Assembly: GCA_934597465.1 (NCBI GenBank)
Contig: CAKTSC010000060.1
Location: forward strand, 1 to 7,528
Direction: 5' to 3'
Origin: an uncultured Dysosmobacter sp.
GTDB lineage: Bacteria > Bacillota > Clostridia > Oscillospirales > Oscillospiraceae
Length of the DNA stretch: 7,528 nt
In this document: one piece after another, positions 1-6,319 of the stretch
Numbering within the stretch: position 1 is the first letter of the stretch
Layout: the number at the start of each line of letters is the position of its first letter
Position numbers and translations under genes: made by a program
Notes under the pieces: generated by a model
Databases searched by the model: none
What the model was told of the DNA's origin: nothing
Seen by the model: the letters and a program-made list of their open reading frames with translations, nothing else

Positions 1-17
1 AAGGATGCTTGGCGGCA

Positions 18-61
18 TCTGGGGATGTATTCTTTCCGAATTGAAAGAATACACCCCCAGA
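18..61. repeat. Long imperfect inverted repeat
   Basis: Arms 18-36 and 43-61 pair at 18 of 19 positions; the only mismatch is 25 against 54. The inner eleven pairs are AT-rich (TGTATTCTTTC / GAAAGAATACA) around the six-base loop CGAATT, and the outer part is GC-rich. The 3' arm runs into CCCCAGACCCCC (55-66). No T-run follows on either strand, so a simple intrinsic terminator is not favoured. It is most likely a dispersed repeat or the end of one. Confidence 0.7.
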
Positions 62-76
62 CCCCCGAAGAAAAAT

Positions 77-106
77 TCTGGGGGGATTGCGAGATTTCCC
101 CCCAGA
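77..106. repeat. Perfect 10-bp inverted repeat
   Basis: Arms TCTGGGGGGA (77-86) and TCCCCCCAGA (97-106) are perfectly complementary around a ten-base loop. The 3' arm again runs into CCCCAGACCCCC (100-111), the same twelve bases that end the preceding hairpin at 55-66, so the two hairpins look like diverged tandem units about 45 bases apart. Confidence 0.7.
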
Positions 107-120
107 CCCCCTTGAAACGC

Positions 121-152
121 CCAAAGGAAGGGCCCGTGGGCCCTTCCTTTGG
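121..152. repeat. Perfect 15-bp inverted repeat with 2-base loop
   Basis: CCAAAGGAAGGGCCC (121-135) and its exact complement GGGCCCTTCCTTTGG (138-152) are separated by GT only. No mismatch occurs in 15 pairs. There is no T-tract after it on either strand, which argues against an intrinsic terminator. It could form a very stable RNA hairpin or a DNA cruciform. Confidence 0.8.
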
Positions 153-219
153 AAACCATCCCGGGGATGGACGGGGGTACGGTTACGGGGGTATTACTTT
201 GGGGGCTTTCGGTAGGACG

Positions 220-246
220 GTAGGGGGCGGGCTCTGTCCCGCCCCG
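220..246 (-). repeat. GTAGGG/CCCCTAC hairpin repeat, reverse copy
   Basis: GGGGCGGG (224-231) pairs with CCCGCCCC (238-245) around the loop CTCTGT. Read on the minus strand, the unit matches the hairpin at 567-592 closely, with loop ACAGAG and a 3' end in CCCC(C)TAC, so the two are inverted copies of one element about 340 bases apart. Confidence 0.65.
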
Positions 247-273
247 GGTAGGGCTTTCGCGCGGGATGGGGCG

Positions 274-302
274 CCGTGCGGACGCTTCGCTGCGCACAGG
301 GC
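274..302 (+). repeat. 29-base repeat, copy 1 (second copy at 2288-2316)
   Basis: This segment begins CCGTGCGG and contains CGCTTCGCTGCGCAC. It recurs at 2288-2316 with only two differences in 29 bases (A/G at the ninth base and A/G near the end). The ends GTGCG and CGCAC are complementary. The core CGCTTCGCTG also appears in the hairpin at 368-398. The two copies share an orientation and flank the yfcC gene. Confidence 0.7.
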
Positions 303-367
303 ATCGAATGGGAACCCCATCAACCATCGGGGTAAAATTTGTTATACCCGTTGCTTCTCTTTCCGCG

Positions 368-398
368 CCACTCCGCTTCGCTGGCGCTGGCGGGGTGG
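368..398. repeat. GC-rich inverted repeat
   Basis: CCACTCCGC (368-376) pairs with GCGGGGTGG (390-398) over nine positions with one T-G wobble, around a 13-base loop that begins TTCGCTGG. It shares the core CGCTTCGCTG with the 29-base repeat at 274-302. No function is evident. Confidence 0.5.
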
Positions 399-435
399 GT
401 GCGGAGGATAGTGCTTCTACCCTTTTAACCTCTGT

Positions 436-467
436 CATTGCGAGGAGCGGAGCGACGTGGCAATCCG
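436..467. repeat. CATTGCGAGGAGCG...GGCAATCC dispersed repeat
   Basis: The unit starts CATTGCGAGGAGCGGAGCGA and ends GGCAATCC; the outer ATTGC (437-441) and GCAAT (460-464) are complementary. From memory, this motif is a widely scattered intergenic repeat in several bacterial phyla, including Clostridia. That is recognition, not a database result. No coding role is likely. Confidence 0.6.
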
Positions 468-504
468 TTCCTTTGTTGGCGGTTTGGTTGCGGGGAGCCT
501 GTCC

Positions 505-530
505 GGGCGGCCACATAGGGCCGCCCCTAC
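505..530 (+). repeat. CCCCTAC-tailed hairpin repeat, copy A
   Basis: GGGCGGCC (505-512) pairs with GGCCGCCC (519-526) around the loop ACATAG, and the unit ends CCCCTAC (524-530). It is the first of three adjacent same-orientation units (505-530, 567-592, 617-640) with a GC stem, a short purine-rich loop and a CCCCTAC tail. The tails start 62 and 48 bases apart. Confidence 0.7.
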
Positions 531-566
531 GGGGTTGACGGAAGGAATAGCAAATCCGGAGGGAAC

Positions 567-592
567 GGGCGGGGACAGAGCCCCGCCCCTAC
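567..592 (+). repeat. CCCCTAC-tailed hairpin repeat, copy B
   Basis: GGGCGGGG (567-574) pairs perfectly with CCCCGCCC (581-588) around ACAGAG, and CCCCTAC occupies 586-592. It is nearly the reverse complement of the unit at 220-246. Confidence 0.7.
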
Positions 593-616
593 ACGATTAG
601 CGGAAGTTCCAGCGGC

Positions 617-640
617 GGGCCGATGGGGGCAGGCCCCTAC
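617..640 (+). repeat. CCCCTAC-tailed hairpin repeat, copy C
   Basis: GGGCC (617-621) pairs with GGCCC (632-636) and the tail CCCCTAC is at 634-640, followed by GGGG as in copy A. The stem is shorter than in the two preceding copies, so this is the most diverged of the three. Confidence 0.5.
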
Positions 641-701
641 GGGGTATGGTGCAAAAACGGAGGATTGTGCGAGCATCGGGGTGCATACCGGCAATCCTTC
701 A

Positions 702-740
702 GTCAGCCTGCGGCTGACAGCTCCCTTTGCACAAGGGAGC
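702..740. repeat. Double-hairpin repeat
   Basis: Two hairpins stand back to back: GTCAGCC/GGCTGAC (702-708 and 712-718, three-base loop) and GCTCCCTT/AAGGGAGC (720-727 and 733-740, loop TGCAC). Only one base separates them. The pair resembles an interspersed repeat I associate with Oscillospiraceae genomes. It lies about 105 bases before yfcC, so it could also sit in that gene's leader. Confidence 0.65.
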
Positions 741-832
741 CTTGGCCCGGCGGGGGACGAGGGATGGAGGCGGTGGAAAATTCTGCCCCGGATGGGGCGA
801 AGTACTTGGAGTCCCGGCGGGGCGGCCGGGAG

Positions 833-838
833 AGGAGG
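833..838 (+). promoter_or_regulatory. Ribosome binding site of yfcC
   Basis: A perfect AGGAGG stands seven bases before the ATG at 846. It fixes the start there rather than at the in-frame ATG at 681, which would add 55 residues translated from the repeat region. No convincing promoter was found between 741 and 832. Confidence 0.85.
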
Positions 839-845
839 GATTCCT

Positions 846-2225
846 ATGAAGCGATTCCGGATGCCGACGGCTTACAGCATTCTTTTTCTGCTCATTATCC
901 TGGTGGCGGCGGCCACATGGATCATTCCGGCGGGGAGCTATCAGCGGATCGGCGGCGTTCCCGTGCCGGGGACTTACCAGGCTGCGGAGGCCAGCCCCCA
1001 GGGGCTGGGGGCCGTGGCCAAGGCGGCCTTCTCCGGCTTCTACGACGCGGTGGATGTCTGCGTCTTCATCCTGATGGTGGGAGGCTTCCTAGGCGTCGTG
1101 ATGAAGAGCGGAGCCATCGACGCCGGGGTCAGCAACGTCATCGCCCGGCTGGGAGGCCGGGAGAAGTGGCTCATCCCCATTCTGATGCTGCTCTTCGGCC
1201 TTGGCGGCACCACCTACGGCATGTGGGAGGAGACCATGGCCTTCTATCCCCTGCTGATCCCGGTGTTCCTGGCGGCGGGCTACGACGCGGTGGTGGGCAT
1301 CAGCGTGATCCTGCTGGGGGCCGGGGCGGGGGTCATCGCCTCCACGGTGAACCCCTTTGCCACCGGCATCGCCGCGGGCTTTGCCGGGGTGTCCCTGGGG
1401 GAGGGCATCGGGCTGCGGCTTTTGCAGTGGGCCCTCTTCGAGGGCCTGGCCATCTGGTATGTGATGGCCTATGCCGAGCGGGTGCGGCGGGATCCCTCCC
1501 GCTCCGTGGTGGGGGTGGGCAGCGGCAGTCTGCGGGTGGACGCCCAGGAGGTGCTGCCCCTGACGCCCCGGCGGAAGGGGATCCTGGCGCTCTTCGCCCT
1601 GGTGTTCCTCCTGATGACCTACAGCGTCATCCCCTTTGACGAGATGGGGCTTTCCCTTCCGTCCCTGGGCTGGTGGTTCCCGGAGCTCTCGGCCCTGTTC
1701 CTGGCGGGGGGCATCGTCATCGGGCTCGTTGACCGGCGGCGGGAGGACGAGATCGCGGAGACCTTTGTGGCGGGCTGCGCGGACATGCTGGGGGTGGCCC
1801 TCATCATCGGCATCAGCCGGGGCATCACCGTGCTCATGAACGACGGCGCGGTGACGGACACGGTGCTCCACTGGGGGGAATCCGCTCTCCGGGGCACCGG
1901 GCGGGTAGGCTTCGTGCTGCTGGTGTTCCTCCTCTACCTGCCGCTGAGCTTCCTGATCCCGTCGTCCTCGGGGCTCGCCACGCTGTCCGTGCCCATCGTG
2001 GCACCGCTGGGGCAGTTCGCGGGGGTCAGCGGGGCGCTGGTGGTGACGGCGTTCCAGTCCGCCTGCGGCCTTGTGAACCTCATCACGCCCACGGCGGCGG
2101 TGGTGATGGGAGCCCTGGCCCTGGGGCATGTGCCCTACGACCGGTGGGTGAAGTTCTCCTGGAAGCTGCTGGTGGGGTTCCTGCTTCTGACGCTGGCGCT
2201 GCTGGCGGCGGGAGCAGTGGTTTAG
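846..2225 (+). CDS. yfcC: YfcC-family membrane transporter (putative carboxylate/amino-acid carrier)
   Basis: The 459-residue protein belongs to the YfcC/DcuC-like ion transporter group. These are inner-membrane secondary carriers whose substrates are poorly known, proposed to be basic amino acids or C4-dicarboxylates. The N-terminus MKRFRMPTAYSILFLLI followed by TWIIPAG (residues 24-30) is typical of YfcC. Many hydrophobic segments follow, roughly at 9-28, 70-86, 108-120, 132-166, 192-209, 245-262, 279-294, 314-331, 355-371, 394-425 and 440-458. Family motifs seen are GLGGTTYGMWEET (118-130), ITPTAAV near 413 and PSSSGLATLSVPIVAPL (372-388), the last two resembling re-entrant loops. The length is a little below that of E. 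coli YfcC (about 506 residues). It has no operon partner: repeats lie upstream and convergent glmS lies downstream. The substrate cannot be read from the sequence. Confidence 0.85.
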   Translation: MKRFRMPTAYSILFLLIILVAAATWIIPAGSYQRIGGVPVPGTYQAAEASPQGLGAVAKAAFSGFYDAVDVCVFILMVGGFLGVVMKSGAIDAGVSNVIARLGGREKWLIPILMLLFGLGGTTYGMWEETMAFYPLLIPVFLAAGYDAVVGISVILLGAGAGVIASTVNPFATGIAAGFAGVSLGEGIGLRLLQWALFEGLAIWYVMAYAERVRRDPSRSVVGVGSGSLRVDAQEVLPLTPRRKGILALFALVFLLMTYSVIPFDEMGLSLPSLGWWFPELSALFLAGGIVIGLVDRRREDEIAETFVAGCADMLGVALIIGISRGITVLMNDGAVTDTVLHWGESALRGTGRVGFVLLVFLLYLPLSFLIPSSSGLATLSVPIVAPLGQFAGVSGALVVTAFQSACGLVNLITPTAAVVMGALALGHVPYDRWVKFSWKLLVGFLLLTLALLAAGAVV

Positions 2226-2245
2226 GGGCCCCAGGCTGGGGGGCG

Positions 2246-2268
2246 GTAGGGCCCGCCGTTCCGGCGGG
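2246..2268 (-). repeat. GTAGGG hairpin repeat downstream of yfcC
   Basis: GTAGGG (2246-2251) is followed by CCCGCCG (2252-2258), loop TTC and CGGCGGG (2262-2268). The layout (GTAGGG then a GC stem) resembles the reverse-orientation unit at 220-246, so it may be another member of that hairpin family. It could also help terminate yfcC transcription, but no T-run follows. Confidence 0.4.
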
Positions 2269-2287
2269 GGGCCACGTGGGCGGGTCA

Positions 2288-2316
2288 CCGTGCGGGCGCT
2301 TCGCTGCGCACGGGGC
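2288..2316 (+). repeat. 29-base repeat, copy 2
   Basis: Same orientation as copy 1 at 274-302 and 27 of 29 bases identical, including CGCTTCGCTGCGCAC. It lies between the yfcC stop and the terminator hairpin. The two copies are about 2 kb apart with yfcC between them. Confidence 0.7.
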
Positions 2317-2325
2317 GGGGGAAAG

Positions 2326-2364
2326 GGAAAGCACCCGCTCTCGCGGGTGCTTTCCGGATCCTTT

Positions 2365-2366
<2 letters not shown>
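2326..2366. terminator. Intrinsic terminator shared by convergent yfcC and glmS
   Basis: A perfect 13-bp stem, GGAAAGCACCCGC (2326-2338) with GCGGGTGCTTTCC (2343-2355), has a TCTC tetraloop. On the plus strand the T-run TTTTT lies at 2362-2366, six bases after the stem. On the minus strand the hairpin begins ten bases after the glmS stop, is preceded by an A-run and followed by CTTTCC. Its place between two converging genes fits a bidirectional terminator, although the U-tract is imperfect on both sides. Confidence 0.75.
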
Positions 2367-4209
<1,843 letters not shown>

Positions 4210-4220
4210 AGATCGTATAT

Positions 4221-4227
4221 CCTCCTT
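4221..4227 (-). promoter_or_regulatory. Ribosome binding site of glmS
   Basis: On the minus strand AAGGAGG lies 11 bases before the ATG at 4209, a slightly long spacing. It supports the start at Cys-containing MCG and lies about 60 bases after the end of the ribozyme. Confidence 0.8.
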
Positions 4228-4283
4228 GTTTCGTTCGACCGCGTTGGGTAGATCGGACAAACAGCGCAGGATCTGTCCTGTCT

Positions 4284-4458
4284 CCGGCACAGTCCCGGGG
4301 CCTTTGTTCCGGGGTCTCCCCCGGACTTTGCTCCCTGGGTGTCGCGGCCGTGCCGGGCCGCGGAGGGGCATCCGCCGAATCTTCGATGGCGGAGCGCTGG
4401 GCGCTCCGACACTCCCCTCTCCTCGTTACCCTGCCGATAGGGCAGGGGCATGGCGCTT
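4284..4458 (-). ncRNA. glmS ribozyme: glmS self-cleaving ribozyme
   Basis: In this family the leader RNA cuts itself when GlcN6P binds as cofactor, which lowers glmS expression. Landmarks on the minus strand, in order: AAA|GCGCC with cleavage between 4457 and 4456; stem CCCTGCC/GGCAGGG (4447-4441, 4435-4429); TAACGAGG; AUUCGGCGGAUGCC (4380-4367) leading to CCUCC; stem CGCGGCC/GGCCGCG (4362-4356, 4349-4343) with loop CGGCAC (4355-4350); an outer stem CCCAGGG/CCCCGGG (3' arm 4300-4294, one mismatch); an inner stem TCCGGGG/CCCCGGA capped by GAGA (4318-4315); and AACAAAG (4308-4302). The loop CGGCAC is exactly complementary to GUGCCG at 4290-4285, the closing pseudoknot known from crystal structures of the family. 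The position directly before glmS fits. An additional hairpin at 4391-4407 is unusual. Confidence 0.93.
4391..4407 (-). other. Extra hairpin inserted in the ribozyme core
   Basis: GGAGCGC and GCGCTCC form a perfect 7-bp stem with a three-base loop. In the B. subtilis and T. tengcongensis ribozymes, as I recall them, only a few bases lie between the GGAGG-type strand and the UCGGCGGAUGCC strand of this helix. Here about 20 more are present. All other landmarks are intact, so the insertion probably extends a peripheral loop without breaking the core. Confidence 0.6.
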
Positions 4459-4466
4459 TCCTTCGT

Positions 4467-4534
4467 GGGGGTCTTCCCCCGGGCCTCCCTTCCCTTGAAA
4501 CTCTGCGCTTGGGGGATCCCGGTGGGGATCCCGG
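4467..4534 (-). other. 5' leader segment released by ribozyme cleavage
   Basis: Between the predicted transcript start (about 4572) and the cleavage site (4457) lie roughly 115 bases. They contain GGGGATCCCGG twice in tandem with a 12-base period (4512-4522 and 4524-4534, plus-strand reading) and a hairpin GGGGG/CCCCC with a four-base loop (4467-4480) just before the cleavage site. No open frame with a ribosome binding site is seen in it. Its role is unknown. Confidence 0.45.
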
Positions 4535-4578
4535 CTCTCCCCCGCCGCCCTTGGGGCCGCGCCGGGGAAAGTTTCCTT

Positions 4579-4607
4579 ATTATATCATAAACCCGGGGCC
4601 TTGACCA
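4579..4607 (-). promoter_or_regulatory. glmS promoter with extended -10
   Basis: On the minus strand TATAAT (4584-4579) is a perfect -10 box and is preceded by TG one base away, giving the extended form TGATATAAT. TGGTCA (4607-4602) matches the -35 consensus at four of six positions with the ideal 17-base spacer. The transcript would start near 4572, leaving a leader of about 360 bases that holds the whole ribozyme. It is the only AT-rich island in this GC-rich stretch. Confidence 0.8.
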
Positions 4608-4618
4608 GCCCCGGGTTT
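4589..4618 (-). terminator. Terminator hairpin of the dctP-gluQRS-fucA operon
   Basis: AAACCCGGGGC (4589-4599) and GCCCCGGGTTT (4608-4618) form a perfect 11-bp stem with an eight-base loop. On the minus strand it lies about 65 bases after the fucA stop and is followed by a short T-rich run (GGGTTTATGATAT). The weak U-tract makes it a moderate terminator candidate. The loop contains the -35 box of the glmS promoter. Confidence 0.6.
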
Positions 4619-4683
4619 GTGAACTTTCTTCCAGCTTTCGCCTGGTGGTCTGCCCCGCCAGGGGCTTCCCTCTCCGGGGGCGC

Positions 4684-5337
4684 TTACTTTCCGGGCTGCT
4701 GGCCGTAGGTCTGGAAGCGATCCAGGGCGGCGGCCATCTCCTCCTCCGTCAGCACCCGGGGGGTGCCGATGCAGCGGGCCTGGTACTGGAGGCGGGCGGT
4801 GAACTCCAGATCACCCGCGAGAGCGTAGGCCTTCTCCAGGCTCTCGCCGCAGCAGACCACGCCGTGGTTTCCCAGGAGAACGGCGCTGCCCCGGCCGCAG
4901 TAATTGACCGCCCGCTCCGCCAGCAGCTCCGTGCCGAAGGTACAGTAAGGGGCGCAGGGGATCTCGTCCGTCCCGGCCCCGGCGATGGCGTAATGCACCG
5001 CCCGGATGGGCTCATTCAGCACGGCGAAGGTGGTGCAGTAGGGGGAGTGGGTGTGCACCACACCCCGGATCTCCGGCTTGGCCCGGTAGAAATTCGCGTG
5101 GAGGGCCCACTCGCTGGAGGGCTTGCGCCGCCCGGCGGCCACCTGCCCGTCCAGGGTCAGCACCACCACATCCTCCGGCTGGATGTCCTCATAGCGCATG
5201 CCGGAGGGGCTCAGAACCATATAATCCTCCTCCGGCACGTAGATGCTGAGGTTGCCGCTGGTTCCGTTGCTGAGGCCCTCGGCGCTCATGCGGCGGCCGA
5301 ACTCTGCCACCAACCGGCGCTCCGATTCCAAAAACAT
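4684..5337 (-). CDS. fucA: Class II aldolase, L-fuculose-phosphate aldolase-like
   Basis: The 217-residue protein closely follows E. coli FucA (215 residues), a Zn-dependent aldolase that splits L-fuculose-1-phosphate into dihydroxyacetone phosphate and L-lactaldehyde. Visible landmarks are the phosphate-binding region NGTSGNLS (24-31) and SPSGM (43-47), PSSEW with the catalytic Glu76, the zinc ligands His95 and His97 in HTH and His158 in GNHG, the stretch IPCAPYCTFGT (126-136), and the C-terminal FQTYG. The start at 5337 is set by AAAGGAGG (5346-5353) eight bases upstream. The frame open further upstream is gluQRS read out of frame. It is the last gene of the operon, 22 bases after gluQRS. 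Relatives act on fuculose, ribulose, rhamnulose or methylthioribulose phosphates, so the exact substrate is uncertain. No fucose kinase or isomerase is in the window. Confidence 0.85.
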   Translation of the reverse strand: MFLESERRLVAEFGRRMSAEGLSNGTSGNLSIYVPEEDYMVLSPSGMRYEDIQPEDVVVLTLDGQVAAGRRKPSSEWALHANFYRAKPEIRGVVHTHSPYCTTFAVLNEPIRAVHYAIAGAGTDEIPCAPYCTFGTELLAERAVNYCGRGSAVLLGNHGVVCCGESLEKAYALAGDLEFTARLQYQARCIGTPRVLTEEEMAAALDRFQTYGQQPGK

Positions 5338-5359
5338 CGCTTGCTCCTCCTTTGTTTTC

Positions 5360-6301
5360 TCAGAAAAGTCCCGGGGGCAGGGGGATATCCTGCCGGGGGA
5401 CGGCGTTCCAGTCGAAGGCTTCCGCCAGCGCCTGCGGCGTCTGGGGGGCGGCGCTGGGGTTCTGCCCGGCGAGGTACGCCAGCTTCCCCACCACCTCCTC
5501 CGGGGTGCAGCGCGTTTGCAGGGCGGCAAGGCCCAGATCCCCGTCCCGCTTGGAGAGCCGCCGCCCGTCGGGGGACAGCAGCAGCGGGAAGTGGCGAAAG
5601 CGCGGGGCCGGAAGGCCCAGAAGCTCATAGAGGAGGAGCTGCCGGGGGGTGGAGCTCAAAAGATCCGCGCCCCGCACCACCTCCGTCACCCCCATGGCGG
5701 CGTCATCCACCACCACGGCCAGCTGGTAGGCGAAGAGACCGTCGGAGCGGCGGAGGAGGAAGTCCCCGCAGTCCGTGGGCAGGTACTCTGAGACCGGGCC
5801 CAGGTGGCCGTCCCGGAAGGAGACGGTCTTCTCCGGTACCCGGAGACGCAGGGCGGGCCTGCGGCCTGCGGCCATCCGGGCGGCGACGGTCTCCGGCGGG
5901 AGATCCCGGCAGGTTCCGGGGTAGACGGTAAGGCCGTCCTCCCGGTGGGGGGCCGAGGCGGCGTGGAGCTGGGCCCGGGTGCAGAAGCAGGGGTAGACCC
6001 GGCCCGTCTCCTGGAGCCGGGCCAGGGCAGACTCGTAGAGGGCCGTGCGCTGGCTCTGGAAGTAGGGGGCGTCCGGGCCGCCGGTGCTGCCGCCCTCGTC
6101 CCAGGGGAGGCCCAGCCAGCGGAGATCCTCCTCCACCTGGCGGGCGTAGTCCGGGCGGCAGCGGGCGGTGTCCAGATCCTCGATGCGGAGGATCCAGCGG
6201 CCGCCCCGGCTCTTGACGCTGAGCCAGCTCAAAAGCGCGCAGAATAGGTTCCCCAGGTGCATCCGCCCGCTGGGGGACGGGGCGAAGCGTCCCGTTTCCA
6301 T
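5360..6301 (-). CDS. gluQRS: Glutamyl-Q tRNA(Asp) synthetase
   Basis: GluQ-RS is a shortened glutamyl-tRNA synthetase lacking the anticodon-binding domain. It attaches glutamate to queuosine at position 34 of tRNA(Asp). The 313-residue length matches the family (about 300). Visible are GRFAPSPSGRMHLGN (4-18) with the HIGH-like signature, LRIEDLDTAR (38-47), the zinc site Cys105, Cys107, Tyr127 and Cys131 (CFC then YPGTC), which matches the E. coli Cys-Cys-Tyr-Cys set, the DD and VVRG region (199-211), and the KMSKS-like RLSKRDGD (248-255). I chose METGRF at 6301 because GGGAGGG lies seven bases upstream; an alternative ATG at 6316 adds five residues but has a poorly spaced site. The gene starts 18 bases after the dctP-like stop, so the two are probably co-transcribed. 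It implies the cell has queuosine, by synthesis or salvage. Confidence 0.93.
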   Translation of the reverse strand: METGRFAPSPSGRMHLGNLFCALLSWLSVKSRGGRWILRIEDLDTARCRPDYARQVEEDLRWLGLPWDEGGSTGGPDAPYFQSQRTALYESALARLQETGRVYPCFCTRAQLHAASAPHREDGLTVYPGTCRDLPPETVAARMAAGRRPALRLRVPEKTVSFRDGHLGPVSEYLPTDCGDFLLRRSDGLFAYQLAVVVDDAAMGVTEVVRGADLLSSTPRQLLLYELLGLPAPRFRHFPLLLSPDGRRLSKRDGDLGLAALQTRCTPEEVVGKLAYLAGQNPSAAPQTPQALAEAFDWNAVPRQDIPLPPGLF

Positions 6302-6308
6302 GCTCTTC

Positions 6309-6313
6309 CCTCC
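6309..6313 (-). promoter_or_regulatory. Ribosome binding site deciding the gluQRS start
   Basis: GGAGG (within GGGAGGG on the minus strand) is seven bases before the ATG at 6301 and overlaps the alternative ATG at 6316-6314. This favours the downstream start. It lies just past the stop of the preceding gene (6322-6320), so coupled translation is possible. Confidence 0.65.
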
Positions 6314-6319
6314 CATGGG

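Larger units (their letters stand above)
1..745. repeat. Intergenic mosaic of hairpin-forming repeats, no credible gene
   Basis: This long non-coding stretch is built almost entirely of inverted repeats placed one after another. Perfect or near-perfect stems lie at 18-61, 77-106, 121-152, 224-245, 368-398, 505-526, 567-588, 617-636, 702-718 and 720-740, and a dispersed-repeat motif lies at 436-467. Open frames crossing it give low-complexity products rich in Gly, Arg and Pro, ignore the stems and have no ribosome binding site, so I do not call genes. Several units look like interspersed repeats known from gut Clostridia; that is memory, not a search. No transposase or target-site duplication is visible. 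The main units are listed separately below. Confidence 0.75.

Noticed and set aside
25..411. Possible small protein of 128 residues in the repeat region
   Set aside because: It runs straight through three hairpins and the dispersed repeats, lacks a ribosome binding site and has composition set by the repeats.
1..745. CRISPR array or tandem direct-repeat array
   Set aside because: Repeat units differ in length and sequence, spacing is irregular, there are no unique spacers of constant size and no cas gene is present.
681..845. Upstream in-frame start for yfcC
   Set aside because: The extra 55 residues come from the double-hairpin repeat, while AGGAGG is correctly spaced only before 846 and the family N-terminus begins there.
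1089..2288. Minus-strand open frame (399 codons) over yfcC
   Set aside because: Pro/Gln/His-rich composition typical of an antisense shadow; the plus strand encodes a coherent membrane protein.
4645..5931. Plus-strand open frame over the aldolase and gluQRS genes
   Set aside because: It spans the ends of two well-supported minus-strand genes and their gap, and its second half is low-complexity Arg/Gly/Pro.
6302..6316. Alternative ATG of gluQRS at 6316
   Set aside because: Its nearest purine-rich site is spaced about 13-14 bases away, whereas GGGAGGG is ideally placed for 6301. Not fully excluded.
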